Assembly: GCF_000400735.1 (NCBI RefSeq)
Contig: NZ_KE007367.1
Coordinates: 73,146-137,145 of the forward strand
Direction: 5' to 3'
Length of the DNA: 64,000 nt
Source of the DNA: Acinetobacter tandoii DSM 14970 = CIP 107469
GTDB taxonomy: Bacteria > Pseudomonadota > Gammaproteobacteria > Pseudomonadales > Moraxellaceae
Below, in pieces: positions 36,226 through 46,288 of the stretch. A program made the translations under genes and the position numbers. Each line of letters opens with the position of its first letter. The stretch's first letter is position 1. Under the pieces are notes generated by a model. It did not search any database, was not told the DNA's origin, and saw nothing but the letters and a program-made list of their open reading frames with translations.

Positions 36226-37293
36226 ATGTTCATGCTAAAAAAATCAAATTCTCCCCTTAATTTTTTAGTCGAAAGTGTTGTAGATCAACACTCTTTGAAT
36301 TTTTGGTTGCAAAAGGTCAATCCACTTTGGTCGGTTGATCAAGCTCTAGGTAAGATTGTTCAAAAGGACAATACTGCTGAAGAAATGGTAAGTTTGACGA
36401 TTGAAGTCAACCGTCATTTCAAAATGGGTCAAGCAGGTCAGCATCATCCTGTCATGGTAGATGTTCAAGGTGCGCGTTATGAGCGTACCTACAGTTTGAC
36501 TCAGATTGATGCGCAACATGTGTTGCTCAGTGTTAAAAAAGTAGAACAAGGTAAAGTCAGTAACTGGTTAATCAACCAAGCTCAAATTGGTGATGTACTT
36601 GAATTTGGTCAGCCTTATGGTGATATGTTGTTGCCTAAACAAAATCAACCGATGATATTGTTGGCCGCAGGCAGTGGTATTACTCCAATGTACAGTTTAT
36701 TGACTGCTTTAACACAGTCAGAGCAACTACGTGAGCGTAAAGTTCATGTGATGTACTGGGTGAAGCATTATGCGGATTTCGCGTTCAAATCTTATTTTAA
36801 ACAGTGGGCAAAGCAATATCCGCAATTTTCTTATCAAGTGTTTTATACCCAAGAAGAAAATGCAGATGCACGTTTAAATGTGGCTCAGGTTGATGTCTTG
36901 ACCGATATTGATCAGTCAATAGTGTATGCCTGCGGTCCTTCAGGTTTCGTTCAGCAAGCAGAGCAATTGTTTGCTCAAGCGCAACTATTCCAAAGTGAAG
37001 CGTTTAGCATGACGCCTGTAGCAAATGATGATACGGGCTTTGTAAATGTGACGTTAAGTAAGTCCAACAAAGTAGTTGCAATTCCACGCGGACAATCGAT
37101 TTTGGTTGGTCTAGAACATGCCAATGTGAAACCGACTTATGGTTGCCGTATGGGGGTTTGCCATAAATGTGTATGTAATAAAGTACAAGGCTCAACGCAA
37201 GACATGCTCAATGGTCAACAAAATAGCGAGCCAAGTAATCCATTAAAACTGTGTGTAAGTTCTGCCAAAACAGATCTTGTGATTGATTTATAA
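36226..37293 (+). CDS. Ferredoxin reductase with C-terminal 2Fe-2S domain (desaturase electron donor)
   Basis: An NAD(P)H-dependent oxidoreductase with an FAD-binding barrel (RYERTYSLTQID near 83-94 and GQPYGDMLLP), a nucleotide-binding domain (ILLAAGSGITPMYSLL near 144-159) and a C-terminal plant-type ferredoxin with YGCRMGVCHKC and a later Cys in LKLCVSS. It resembles DesC of Pseudomonas and supplies electrons to the desaturase encoded 14 bases downstream. The start may be ATG 36226, ATG 36232 or GTG 36214; no ribosome-binding site decides. Confidence 0.92.
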   Translation: MFMLKKSNSPLNFLVESVVDQHSLNFWLQKVNPLWSVDQALGKIVQKDNTAEEMVSLTIEVNRHFKMGQAGQHHPVMVDVQGARYERTYSLTQIDAQHVLLSVKKVEQGKVSNWLINQAQIGDVLEFGQPYGDMLLPKQNQPMILLAAGSGITPMYSLLTALTQSEQLRERKVHVMYWVKHYADFAFKSYFKQWAKQYPQFSYQVFYTQEENADARLNVAQVDVLTDIDQSIVYACGPSGFVQQAEQLFAQAQLFQSEAFSMTPVANDDTGFVNVTLSKSNKVVAIPRGQSILVGLEHANVKPTYGCRMGVCHKCVCNKVQGSTQDMLNGQQNSEPSNPLKLCVSSAKTDLVIDL

Positions 37294-37307
37294 GAGAGTT
37301 CAATATT

Positions 37308-38402
37308 ATGAATATGCCAGTAAAAGCACAATATTTTAAGAACCCAAAAAATCGTGAACTTACTCAATTTGAGTTAGATGAATTGGCGCGTGAATTGGAT
37401 GCGATCAAACAAGAAGTGTTGGATGATATTGGCGAGAAAGATGCCAAATATATCCGCCGTGTTTATTCAACCGTACAGTACGCTTCAATTGCTGGTCGTG
37501 CTTGCTTATTTGCAGGTTGGTTTCCGCCAGCTTGGATTTTGGGGACGGGTTTATTAGGCTTTGCCAAAATCATGGAAAACATGGAATTAGGGCACAACGT
37601 CATGCACGGTCAATATGACTGGATGAATGATCCTAAATTCAGTGGGCAAAACTACGAGTGGGATATTGTGGGGACTTCTGATAACTGGCGTCAAACCCAT
37701 AATTATAAACATCACACCTATACCAATATTAAAGGTATGGATGATGATATCGGTTATGGTTTATTACGTTTGTTCCCAGAACAACGCTGGAAACCAGGGT
37801 TTTTATTACAGCCTTTGTATAGCATTCCATTCTGCTTGCTGTTTCAGTGGGGCGTAGCCATTCAGAATCTTGAAATTGGTAAAGTTTGGTTTGGTCGTAA
37901 ATCTAAACAAGAACTGAAAGAAGAGTGGAAACCGTTACAACGCAAAATTGGCAAGCAATTGTTCAAAGATTACGTCTTCTTCCCATTGATTGCTGGTCCT
38001 GCGGCATTACCTGTATTTACAGGTAACCTTGTAGCGAATGGTATTCGTAATATCTGGACTTTCAGTGTAATTTTCTGTGGTCATTTCACTAAAGACGTAG
38101 AAGTGTTCCCGAAAACAGTTTTGCAAAATGAAAGCCGTGGTCACTGGTATATGCGTCAAATTCGTGGTTCTTCGAACTTAACGGGTTCAGAAGCCTTCCA
38201 TATTTTGACTGGACATTTAAGTCATCAAATTGAACATCACTTGTACCCTGATGTACCTGCACGCCGTTACCGTAAAATGGCGCCTAAAGTACAAGCAGTG
38301 TGCGAAAAATACGGCTTAAATTACAATAATGCCAGTTTGGTGAAGCAATATGGCAGTGTGATTAAGCGTATCGTGAAGTATGCGTTTCCATTCAAGAAAT
38401 AA
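37308..38402 (+). CDS. Acyl-CoA/acyl-lipid fatty acid desaturase (DesB-like)
   Basis: A 364-residue membrane diiron desaturase that inserts double bonds into fatty acyl chains. The three His boxes are GHNVMH (His96/His100), HNYKHH (131-136) and HQIEHHLYPD (about 308-317). Hydrophobic segments lie between them. It is co-transcribed with the upstream reductase and probably repressed by the divergent TetR protein. It ends in a UUCG-loop terminator. Confidence 0.94.
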   Translation: MNMPVKAQYFKNPKNRELTQFELDELARELDAIKQEVLDDIGEKDAKYIRRVYSTVQYASIAGRACLFAGWFPPAWILGTGLLGFAKIMENMELGHNVMHGQYDWMNDPKFSGQNYEWDIVGTSDNWRQTHNYKHHTYTNIKGMDDDIGYGLLRLFPEQRWKPGFLLQPLYSIPFCLLFQWGVAIQNLEIGKVWFGRKSKQELKEEWKPLQRKIGKQLFKDYVFFPLIAGPAALPVFTGNLVANGIRNIWTFSVIFCGHFTKDVEVFPKTVLQNESRGHWYMRQIRGSSNLTGSEAFHILTGHLSHQIEHHLYPDVPARRYRKMAPKVQAVCEKYGLNYNNASLVKQYGSVIKRIVKYAFPFKK

Positions 38403-38408
38403 TTGAAA

Positions 38409-38440
38409 AAAAAAACCACTTCTTCGGAAGTGGTTTTTTT
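38409..38440. terminator. Desaturase operon terminator
   Basis: Stem CCACTTC/GAAGTGG (38416-38422 and 38427-38433) closed by a stable TTCG tetraloop, flanked by an A run and seven T. Confidence 0.92.
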
Positions 38441-38580
38441 ATGTCTCCTCAGGTCCAGTCTTTTGCTGGATAGTTTTGAATTAGATCAGAATAAAAATAC
38501 AACATCCTCTATAGATTAAATTTCCAAATCGGGTTGAATCATTTAGCATGAGACATCATAGATTATTGTAGAGCCCAACG

Positions 38581-38802
38581 ATGTTAGAACGTGGTATTTA
38601 TCAACATTATAAAGGTCAGTTGTATCAGGTATTTTCTGTCGCAACACATAGTGAAACAGAAGAAAAGTTGGTGGTCTATCAATGCTTATATGGCGATTAT
38701 TCTTTATGGGTGCGTCCTTTAAGCATGTTTACCGAGCAAGTCACTTTAGAAGATGGAAAAACTGTTCCTCGCTTTAATTTGATACAAAAAACTGCTATAT
38801 GA
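38581..38802 (+). CDS. DUF1653 family small protein
   Basis: A 73-residue beta-rich protein with the DUF1653 pattern: GIYQHYKGQLYQVFSVATHSET, then VVYQCLYGDYSLWVRPLSMF. It occurs widely as a stand-alone domain of unknown role. No membrane segment. The next gene starts about 60 bases later, possibly co-transcribed. Confidence 0.87.
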   Translation: MLERGIYQHYKGQLYQVFSVATHSETEEKLVVYQCLYGDYSLWVRPLSMFTEQVTLEDGKTVPRFNLIQKTAI

Positions 38803-38863
38803 ATAGAACATGAAATAAAAAATGAAATTTAACGTATAGCCAATTTAAAAATGGAATGTCTCG

Positions 38864-39466
38864 ATGAGTATGAGTCAACAATTTAAAGCAAGAATAAATG
38901 ATTTATATGTTTCTTTTAAAAAGCATGATGACACTCAAAAAGATCGATTACAGCGTTACCGCAATATTGAACCTGATTCTGCTCACTTTTTAGCGATGCA
39001 GATTCGAATTCAGAAATCGAAGAAAGTCTTAGAAATAGGAACATCTACGGGTTATTCGACCTTGTGGCTGGCAGATGCCTTACAAGTTACACAAGGACAG
39101 CTTACTACCTTAGAAATTGATGCTGTACGCAGTCAACAGGCGCAGCAGTTTGCGCAAGAATTTGGTTTGGACCCATTAATCCAGTTCTGGGTAGGAGATG
39201 CCAAAGATTATTTAGCAGAATGTACCGAAAAATATGATTTGATTCTACTTGATGCAGAACGTGATGCCTATGTGGACTATTGGTCTGATTTAAAACGATT
39301 GTTATCTAAACAAGGCGGCATTTTAATCGTTGATAATGTCATTTCACATGCAGAAGAAGTAAAAGCATTTACCCATTTGGTAAAAGAAGAAGGTAACTAT
39401 TTATTATCCACCTTACCTTTAGGTGCAGGTTTATTGGTTATTACTGCAAAAGATTATGATGTTTAA
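38864..39466 (+). CDS. Class I SAM-dependent O-methyltransferase
   Basis: A 200-residue Rossmann methyltransferase of the caffeoyl-CoA/catechol O-methyltransferase family. SAM motif I is VLEIGTSTGYSTLWLA (about 53-68). The acidic ribose-binding position is in TLEIDAVRS, motif II/III is YDLILLDAERDAY (about 121-133), and GGILIVDNVISHAE follows. The metal-binding acidic residues are in the DAERD and DN segments. The substrate is a small hydroxylated molecule, unknown. Bidirectional terminator at 39491-39517. Confidence 0.9.
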   Translation: MSMSQQFKARINDLYVSFKKHDDTQKDRLQRYRNIEPDSAHFLAMQIRIQKSKKVLEIGTSTGYSTLWLADALQVTQGQLTTLEIDAVRSQQAQQFAQEFGLDPLIQFWVGDAKDYLAECTEKYDLILLDAERDAYVDYWSDLKRLLSKQGGILIVDNVISHAEEVKAFTHLVKEEGNYLLSTLPLGAGLLVITAKDYDV

Positions 39467-39490
39467 GCGAACATGCAGACTTCGTATGAA

Positions 39491-39517
39491 AAATCAGGGC
39501 TTACCCTGATTTTTTTA
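39491..39517. terminator. Bidirectional terminator between methyltransferase and KTSC gene
   Basis: Stem AAATCAGGG/CCCTGATTT (39491-39499 and 39504-39512) with a CTTA loop, flanked by A and T runs. Confidence 0.9.
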
Positions 39518-39524
39518 TTGTTAT

Positions 39525-39731
39525 TTATTGGATGGTAATGCGTGTGAAGTGCAAGTCGTATTCTAGGTATTTGTGTACAAAAGCGGCTTTATCACTACAA
39601 CGTAGCATGTTGGCGTAAACAAATTGGGGCACAGGGTGGTAGAGTTCTCCAGAACCATTATTATAAAAAATTTTTAAGTATCTTGAAGTCGCATTGTATT
39701 TCCAAGAAGTCACGGCAAGCATTATTCCCAT
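39525..39731 (-). CDS. KTSC-domain small protein
   Basis: A 68-residue protein with the layout of the KTSC fold: a first strand with YLKIFYNNGSGELYHPVP, then VYANMLRCSDKAAFVHKYLEY. Such domains occur alone or fused to tRNA synthetase-like and nuclease proteins; function unknown. A strong AAGGAGG ribosome-binding site precedes the ATG at 39731, which supports it being a true gene despite the size. Confidence 0.75.
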   Translation of the reverse strand: MGIMLAVTSWKYNATSRYLKIFYNNGSGELYHPVPQFVYANMLRCSDKAAFVHKYLEYDLHFTRITIQ

Positions 39732-39879
39732 ACATACCTCCTTGAATTTGTGAATAAACTCAATAGACCTTTCTGTTTAATTCAAGGTAAATAAAACAAA
39801 AGGCTTACTTCAATGTATAGCAGAAATTACAGGGACTTCAAATATTTTCTAAATAAAATTACATGAAATTCAATTGTAA

Positions 39880-39908
39880 AAAAACCACGCTTAAGGCGTG
39901 GTTTTTTT
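39880..39908. terminator. ahpC terminator
   Basis: Stem CCACGC/GCGTGG (39885-39890 and 39896-39901) with an A run on one side and seven T on the other; it serves minus-strand ahpC. Confidence 0.88.
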
Positions 39909-39930
39909 GATTCAATCTAATTTTTAAAAA

Positions 39931-40494
39931 TTAGATTTTACCTACTAGGTCGATAGACGGAGCAAGAGTTGCGTCGCCTTCTTTCCATTTAGCAGGGCAT
40001 ACTTCACCTGGGTGAGCGTGAACGTATTGAGCTGCTTTAACTTTGCGAAGAAGTTCTTGAGCGTCACGGCCAATACCACCAGCGTTGATTTCAACGATTT
40101 GGATTTTGCCTTCTGGGTCGATTACAAAAGTACCACGGTCAGCAAGACCAGCAGATTCAATTAATACTTCGAAGTTTTTAGCAAGCGTCCAAGTTGGGTC
40201 GCCAACCATTGGGTATTCAATTTTCTTAATTTCAGCAGAAGAATCGTGCCAAGCTTTGTGTGTGAAATGCGTGTCAGTAGAAACTGCATAGATTTCAACG
40301 CCTAATTTTTTGAATTCTGCGTAGTTGTCAGCAAGGTCACCAAGCTCAGTTGGGCATACAAAAGTGAAGTCTGCTGGATAGAAGAATACTACAGACCATT
40401 TGCCTTTAAGATCAGCTTCTGTAACTTCAATGAACTGACCGTTCAAGTAAGCTTGTGCTTTAAATGGTTTAACTTCGGTATTAATTAAGCTCAT
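39931..40494 (-). CDS. ahpC: Alkyl hydroperoxide reductase peroxiredoxin subunit
   Basis: AhpC reduces hydrogen peroxide and organic peroxides and is recharged by AhpF. Starting at the second of two adjacent ATGs (40492-40494) gives 187 residues and [11 protein letters not shown], as in E. coli. GGAG lies six bases upstream of this ATG. The peroxidatic Cys47 is in FTFVCPTE and the resolving Cys in GEVCPAKWK (about 166), so it is a typical 2-Cys enzyme. ahpF is at 51663 on the other strand, so the pair is split. Strong codon bias suggests high expression. Confidence 0.97.
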   Translation of the reverse strand: MSLINTEVKPFKAQAYLNGQFIEVTEADLKGKWSVVFFYPADFTFVCPTELGDLADNYAEFKKLGVEIYAVSTDTHFTHKAWHDSSAEIKKIEYPMVGDPTWTLAKNFEVLIESAGLADRGTFVIDPEGKIQIVEINAGGIGRDAQELLRKVKAAQYVHAHPGEVCPAKWKEGDATLAPSIDLVGKI

Positions 40495-40996
40495 CATTGT
40501 CTCCATGATTGAGGTTAGTCTTTGAATTTGGAAGTAGAATATCGAAATTTTAATTATTGCTGAAACAGTATTTTTACATTACAAGCATCGGAAAAACCGA
40601 ATGAGTAATTTAAATACCATTTCACTCAATATCATCATCATGTATTACAAATGAAACAGATGATGAAAAAATGACAATACGTCACAATCAAATTGTCGTA
40701 TTTAAATCGTTATTCAACATGCAGTCATCTGGCTCGAATTTCAAGGCTAAAATTGAAAAAAGATATTTTATATAGATGTAGTTGCTTATTTTTCTGACAA
40801 ATTCAAGTCTGCAATCTCGCAATAAACTATGCTTCACCTCTATATTCAGGTTTTTACCTTAGATATGAAGGTATGAAATGGAGTGAAATATAACCATATT
40901 TCATGGGCAGATTGGCGATCACATTGAAGAGGCTTTCTCTATGACCGCTTAAGGCGTAAAATGAGCGATTGAAATTTTTATTGGGATAAATCATCT
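40495..40996. promoter_or_regulatory. Divergent ahpC/hrpA upstream region with hairpin
   Basis: Holds the promoters of ahpC (minus) and hrpA (plus). An 11-bp inverted repeat with a two-base bulge (AATACG-TC-ACAAT, loop CAA, ATTGT-CGTATT; 40676-40702) is the only marked structure. No OxyR site could be assigned by eye. Confidence 0.45.
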
Positions 40997-43900
40997 GTGC
41001 AAAGTCATTTAAATATCGATCAATGGGTTATGGCCCGCGACCGTCATCGTTTAAATCGACTACGCCGCAGCAAAGATGGTGATCCACAGCAATACCAAGA
41101 GCTGTTTGAACAGTCTAATCTTAAAGTACGTGCGCGTTTTGCACGTCTGCCTCAAATTAAACTGAACCAAGACTTACCAGTTACACAGTCTGCTGAACAA
41201 TTGATGGCTGCGATTCAACAGCATCAAGTTATTATTGTCGCGGGGGAAACGGGTTCGGGTAAAACCACACAGTTACCGCAAATTGCCATGCTGGCAGGGC
41301 GTGGTTTAACTGGCATGATTGGTCATACCCAACCACGACGTTTGGCAGCGCGAAGTGTGTCACAGCGTATTGCCGAAGAAGTTGGTGAAAAGCTGGGTGA
41401 ATCGATCAGCTTCAAGGTTCGTTTTAACGAACAAGGTTCACAAGACTCAATTGTACGCCTGATGACGGATGGTATTTTGCTGGCAGAGCTGTCCAATGAC
41501 CGTTATTTAAGTAAGTACGACACGATCATTATTGATGAAGCGCATGAACGTTCACTCAATATTGACTTTATCATGGGTTATTTAAAGCAATTATTGCCAA
41601 AACGCCCTGATTTAAAAGTGATTGTGACTTCTGCAACCTTAGATGTGCAACGTTTTAGTCAATATTTTCATGGCGCGCCAATTTTTGAAGTCGAAGGGCG
41701 TAGCTTTCCAGTCGAAGTGCGTTATCGTCCAATTTCCGAGTTGAGCATTGGCGGCAGTGATGATGATGAATTTGATGATTTTGAAGAGAATCTGCCACGT
41801 GCTGTAGTACAAGCGGTAGAAGAATGTTTTCAAGATGCGCAGGAAAAAGGTCATCCTGAGCATGCTGATATTCTGATTTTTGTCAGTACAGAGCAGGAAA
41901 TTCGAGAATTACAAGAAACTTTACAGAAGCATGGCCCACGCCATACCGAAATTTTACCGCTCTATGCGCGTTTGGCTTTGGCAGATCAACAAAAGATTTT
42001 TAATTCTTCAGGTGGTGGTCGACGTATTATTATTGCGACCAACGTAGCCGAAACAGCTTTGACTGTCCCGAATATTCGCTATGTGATTGATAGTGGTTTT
42101 GCCCGTATTTCACGTTATAACTATCGCTCTCGTGTGCAGCGTTTACCTATTGAAGCAATTTCACAGGCGGCAGCCAATCAGCGTAAAGGGCGTTGTGGAC
42201 GTATCGCACCTGGGGTCTGTATTCGTTTATATAGTGAAGAAGACTTTTTAAGCCGTCCTGAATTTACTGAACCCGAAATTAAACGCACCAACTTGGCTTC
42301 GGTGATTTTGCAAATGCAAAGTCTGGGTTTAGGTTCACTCGAAGCCTTTGATTTTATTGAACCGCCAGATCACAGGCTTGTGAATGACGGTCGTAAGCTC
42401 TTGGTTGAATTGGGTGCAATGACTGAAAAAAATGCGCCTAAAACCTCGGTTGATCAAGAAGGACCTGAAAAAGCCGCTCTTTCTAAAAAAGGCGCTGGGG
42501 GAGACTCTCTCACCAAAATTGGTCAACAAATGGCAAAAATGCCAATTGATCCTCGTTTAGCCCGTATGATTTTGGGCGGAGCACATTTTGGCGTTTTAAA
42601 TGAAGTGTTGATTATTGTGGCGGCTTTGGCGGTACAAGATCCACGTGAGCGCCCTGCGGATAAGCAAATGCAGGCAGATCAAAAGCATGCATTATTTCGT
42701 GAAGCGGACTCTGACTTCCTGTTTTATTTAAAGTTGTGGGAAGCGATTCATGATCCTGTCGAGTCAATGAGTGAGAACAAGCGTCGTACTTTTGCTCGTC
42801 AGCATTTTTTGAGTTGGTTGCGTTTACGTGAGTGGAAAAAAACTCATGAGCAATTACTGGATTTGGCGAAAGGTCTTAATCTTTCCTTTAATGATAAAAA
42901 AGCCAGTTATGAAAACCTGCATCGTGCTTTATTGACAGGTTTATTGTCGTTTATTGCTAATAAAACAGATGAGCGCAACGTTTTTATGGCAGTTCGTCAA
43001 CAGAAAGCACGCGTATTTCCTGCTTCAACCTTACACAAGAGCAATACGCCGTGGATTATGGCGTTTGAAATGGTGGAGACCTCGCAGGTTTATTTGCGTA
43101 CGCTGGCAAGGATTGAACCTGAGTGGATTCTCTTGGCTGCACGTGATTTGCTGAAATACCATTATTTTGAACCGCACTGGTCGAAAAAAGCAGGTATCGT
43201 GAATGCCTATGCGCAGATTTCATTGTTTGGTTTGATTATTGAGCCAAAACGAATGATCAATTATGAAAAAGTTGATCATCTCGCTGCCCATGAAATTTTT
43301 CTTAGAGATGCTTTGACGACAGGTAATCTGGGCATACTTCCGCCATTTTTAAAACATAATTTATTAAAATTGGAAGAGGTAGAGCGGGTCGAAGACAAAT
43401 TGCGTCGACGTGATTTGGTCGTAGATGAAGAAACGATTTATCAGTTCTATGCGGCAAAAGTACCTGTTGAAATTGCCAGCCGTCGTAGTTTTGAAGATTG
43501 GCGTGCAACCATTGAGCCAACACAGCCACGCTTCTTGTATGTAGAAGACGATGCGCTATGGCTGAATGATCGTCCAACGACACAACAGTTCCCAGATTAT
43601 TTGCATAATGGTGAGTTGCGTTTAGCCGCGAGTTATCGTTTTGACCCAAGCCATGATGAAGATGGGGCTACGGTTAAAATACCTGTGCAGGCTTTACCAC
43701 AAGTAGATGAAAACATTTGGTCTTGGGGAATTCCAGGTTGGCGACAGGACTTAATTGAAGCCTTATTAAAAGCGTTGCCAAAAGATAAACGCCGTAATCT
43801 GGTTCCAATACCAGATACTGCGAAAAAAATCATGCAGCGTATAGATGCGGTACATCTACGTGAGCATTTATTTAGCTTTTTGGCATTTCAACTCCGTGGC

Positions 43901-44920
43901 GAACAGATTACCGAAAAAGATTTTTCTTTTGAAAAAATTGATCAATATTTGCTGCCTTTCATTAAAGTGATTGATGAAAAAGGACGTGTGATTGAAAAAG
44001 GGCGTAATTTAGCTGAATTAAAAGCGCGTTGCCGTACAGAAACCCATAGCCCTGTCAAGCAAACCAAAGGACAGTTCCAAAGTTTCCCTGAAGATTTTGT
44101 ATTTGAAGCTTCGCACAAGGTTACAGGTGTTGTGGTTAAACAATATCAAGCACTGGTTCCTGTTAAAGTTTTTGCAAAGTTAGATGTTAAAGATGATTCG
44201 GGCATTGTGATTCAGACCTTCAATGATCAGAGTGAAGCGATTAAGCAGCATCGAGAAGGGATTATTCGTCTGATACATTTGCAATTGGGGGATTTGGCTC
44301 GTCAATTGAAAAAGCAAATTTCCAAGCCGATGGCATTAGCATATTCGCCATTGGGAGACAAAGCACAGTTGGAACAGATGCTGGTCTATGCAACGCTGCA
44401 ATTGTCCATTACGGAGCTGCCAATTAATCAAGCTGAATTTCAGCAATTACTCTTAACGGTTAAGCAAAACTTTTTAACGCAGGGTCAACACGCGTTAAAA
44501 ATTATGAGTGATATTTTTATTCAGTGGCAGAGCATACGTCAGAAATTATTAATGCTAGATGCTGATATTTTTGGCCGTAGTATGGATGATATTGAAGATC
44601 AGCTAGACTTAATGCAGTTGGCGAATTTTGTCTATAGCAAACCCGTCGATGTGTGGACTGAGTATCCACGTTATTTAGCCGCTTTGCTATTGCGTTTGGA
44701 GCGTTTGCCCAATAATCTACAGCGAGATGTTACTGCCATTGGGCAGATTGATCCGTGGATGGATAAATTATTTCAATTTAAAAATGACGTTCGTTTGAAA
44801 GAATTGTATTTCATGATCGAAGAGTTGCGTATTTCGCTGTTTTCTCAACCGATGAAAACCAAGATGCCTATTTCTGCGACACGGCTACAAAAGCTATGGG
44901 AACGTCTTAGTATCGGTTAA
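40997..44920 (+). CDS. hrpA: ATP-dependent RNA helicase HrpA
   Basis: A DEAH-box RNA helicase of 1307 residues, the length of E. coli HrpA (about 1300), which rescues collided ribosomes. Walker A is GETGSGKTTQLPQ (about 81-93), the DEAH box IIDEAHERSLNIDF near 178. TNVAETALTVPNIRYVIDSG and QRKGRCGRIAPGVCIRLY come from the second lobe. The HA2/OB region and the long HrpA-specific C-terminal part (DUF3418) follow. Start is GTG 40997. The KAS III gene follows after 30 bases. Confidence 0.96.
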   Translation: MQSHLNIDQWVMARDRHRLNRLRRSKDGDPQQYQELFEQSNLKVRARFARLPQIKLNQDLPVTQSAEQLMAAIQQHQVIIVAGETGSGKTTQLPQIAMLAGRGLTGMIGHTQPRRLAARSVSQRIAEEVGEKLGESISFKVRFNEQGSQDSIVRLMTDGILLAELSNDRYLSKYDTIIIDEAHERSLNIDFIMGYLKQLLPKRPDLKVIVTSATLDVQRFSQYFHGAPIFEVEGRSFPVEVRYRPISELSIGGSDDDEFDDFEENLPRAVVQAVEECFQDAQEKGHPEHADILIFVSTEQEIRELQETLQKHGPRHTEILPLYARLALADQQKIFNSSGGGRRIIIATNVAETALTVPNIRYVIDSGFARISRYNYRSRVQRLPIEAISQAAANQRKGRCGRIAPGVCIRLYSEEDFLSRPEFTEPEIKRTNLASVILQMQSLGLGSLEAFDFIEPPDHRLVNDGRKLLVELGAMTEKNAPKTSVDQEGPEKAALSKKGAGGDSLTKIGQQMAKMPIDPRLARMILGGAHFGVLNEVLIIVAALAVQDPRERPADKQMQADQKHALFREADSDFLFYLKLWEAIHDPVESMSENKRRTFARQHFLSWLRLREWKKTHEQLLDLAKGLNLSFNDKKASYENLHRALLTGLLSFIANKTDERNVFMAVRQQKARVFPASTLHKSNTPWIMAFEMVETSQVYLRTLARIEPEWILLAARDLLKYHYFEPHWSKKAGIVNAYAQISLFGLIIEPKRMINYEKVDHLAAHEIFLRDALTTGNLGILPPFLKHNLLKLEEVERVEDKLRRRDLVVDEETIYQFYAAKVPVEIASRRSFEDWRATIEPTQPRFLYVEDDALWLNDRPTTQQFPDYLHNGELRLAASYRFDPSHDEDGATVKIPVQALPQVDENIWSWGIPGWRQDLIEALLKALPKDKRRNLVPIPDTAKKIMQRIDAVHLREHLFSFLAFQLRGEQITEKDFSFEKIDQYLLPFIKVIDEKGRVIEKGRNLAELKARCRTETHSPVKQTKGQFQSFPEDFVFEASHKVTGVVVKQYQALVPVKVFAKLDVKDDSGIVIQTFNDQSEAIKQHREGIIRLIHLQLGDLARQLKKQISKPMALAYSPLGDKAQLEQMLVYATLQLSITELPINQAEFQQLLLTVKQNFLTQGQHALKIMSDIFIQWQSIRQKLLMLDADIFGRSMDDIEDQLDLMQLANFVYSKPVDVWTEYPRYLAALLLRLERLPNNLQRDVTAIGQIDPWMDKLFQFKNDVRLKELYFMIEELRISLFSQPMKTKMPISATRLQKLWERLSIG

Positions 44921-44950
44921 AATTGAGCGAATTCAGAGAAGGAGTTTTAC

Positions 44951-46066
44951 ATGGGCATCCGTATTACAGGTACAGGCTTGTTCCACCCGGAACACGTCAT
45001 TACCAATGAAGAGCTAGTCGAAAGTCTAAATGCTTATGTGGAACAGTATAACCAAGACCATGCTGAACAAATTGCAGCAGGCGAGTTAGAAGCACGCCGT
45101 GGTTCTAGTGCCGAATTTATTGAAAAGGCATCTGGTGTAAAACGTCGTTATGTGGTTGAAAAAACAGGTGTACTTGATCCAACCCGTTTACGTCCACGTT
45201 TAGAAGAACGTAGTGATGATGAGTTATCTCTTCAAGCAGAGTGGGGTGTGATTGCTGCAAAGCAAGCGATGGAAAATGCAGGTGTCACTGCAGAAGACAT
45301 CGATGTGGTGATTTTAGCATGTTCAAATTTACAACGTGCTTATCCAGCCGTTGCCATTGAAATTCAGACGGCACTGGGTATTCAAGGTTATGCCTATGAT
45401 ATGAATGTGGCGTGTTCAGCAGCGACGTTTGGTTTGAAACAAGCTTATGATGCCATTAAGTCTGGCGCACGTCGTGTATTGTTAGTGAATGTTGAGTTAA
45501 CTTCGGGTCATACCGATTTCCGTTCACGTGATTGTCACTTTATTTTTGGTGATGTTGCAACAGCTTCAATTGTTGAAAATACAGAGACGAAAACAGGCTT
45601 TGAAATTTTAGATACAGATTTGTTTACGCAATTTTCGAATAACATTCGTAATAACTTTGGCTTCTTGAACGGCTCTGAACTCACTTCACGTGATGATAAG
45701 CAATTCCGTCAAGATGGTCGTAAAGTATTTAAAGAAGTTTGTCCACTTGTGGCGAAAATGATTTCAAATCAGCTAGAGAAGAATCAGATTAAACCTGAGC
45801 AGGTGAAACGTTTCTGGTTACATCAAGCCAATCAGAATATGAATGAACTGATTCTGAAATTAGTTGTAGGTAAAGAAGCGGCTGAAGCGGATCCAAGTTT
45901 AGTTCCAATTATTCTAGATGAGTTCGCCAATACTTCTTCTGCGGGTGTGATTATTGCATTACATCGTTCAGCTCACGAAGTGAACGATGGTGAATATGGC
46001 GTGCTATGTTCATTTGGTGCGGGCTATTCTGTAGGATCAATTTTGGTTCAAAAGCACGTCGCTTAA
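44951..46066 (+). CDS. Beta-ketoacyl-ACP synthase III (long FabH-like form)
   Basis: A 371-residue thiolase-fold condensing enzyme that starts fatty acid or related acyl chains. The catalytic triad is complete: Cys155 in NVACSAATF, His291 in WLHQANQNM and Asn327 in EFANTSSAG. It is about 50 residues longer than E. coli FabH, the extra length being mainly an N-terminal insertion (residues 25-95, [10 protein letters not shown] to [10 protein letters not shown]). This long form is common in Acinetobacter and Pseudomonas. GGAG lies eight bases before the ATG. Confidence 0.92.
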   Translation: MGIRITGTGLFHPEHVITNEELVESLNAYVEQYNQDHAEQIAAGELEARRGSSAEFIEKASGVKRRYVVEKTGVLDPTRLRPRLEERSDDELSLQAEWGVIAAKQAMENAGVTAEDIDVVILACSNLQRAYPAVAIEIQTALGIQGYAYDMNVACSAATFGLKQAYDAIKSGARRVLLVNVELTSGHTDFRSRDCHFIFGDVATASIVENTETKTGFEILDTDLFTQFSNNIRNNFGFLNGSELTSRDDKQFRQDGRKVFKEVCPLVAKMISNQLEKNQIKPEQVKRFWLHQANQNMNELILKLVVGKEAAEADPSLVPIILDEFANTSSAGVIIALHRSAHEVNDGEYGVLCSFGAGYSVGSILVQKHVA

Positions 46067-46113
46067 TGTTGTAGCCTAAAAGCCTGCATTTTTAGCTTAG
46101 CTTTATAAATTCG

Positions 46114-46168
46114 AAAACATCCTTTCATATTTAGGGTTATTGGCTTGAATAATGAGAGGATGTTTTTT
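46114..46168 (+). terminator. Possible terminator after the KAS III gene
   Basis: Stem AAAACATCCT/AGGATGTTTT (46114-46123 and 46157-46166) with a long 33-base loop and a T run. Plausible but looser than the others. Confidence 0.55.
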
Positions 46169-46230
46169 ATGTCGAATTAAAATAGAAACAAGCAATTGTG
46201 TTTTAAATAAATGAAATAAGTTTAAGAATG

Positions 46231-46268
46231 AAAAACCATCAAGCCGTTTTAGTCACTTGATGGTTTTT
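46231..46268. terminator. Terminator of the TonB-dependent receptor gene
   Basis: Stem AAAACCATCAAG/CTTGATGGTTTT (within 46231-46268) with a 12-base loop; T run on the minus strand, 20 bases after the receptor stop. Confidence 0.85.
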
Positions 46269-46288
46269 AGATTCACATAATGAATTAT

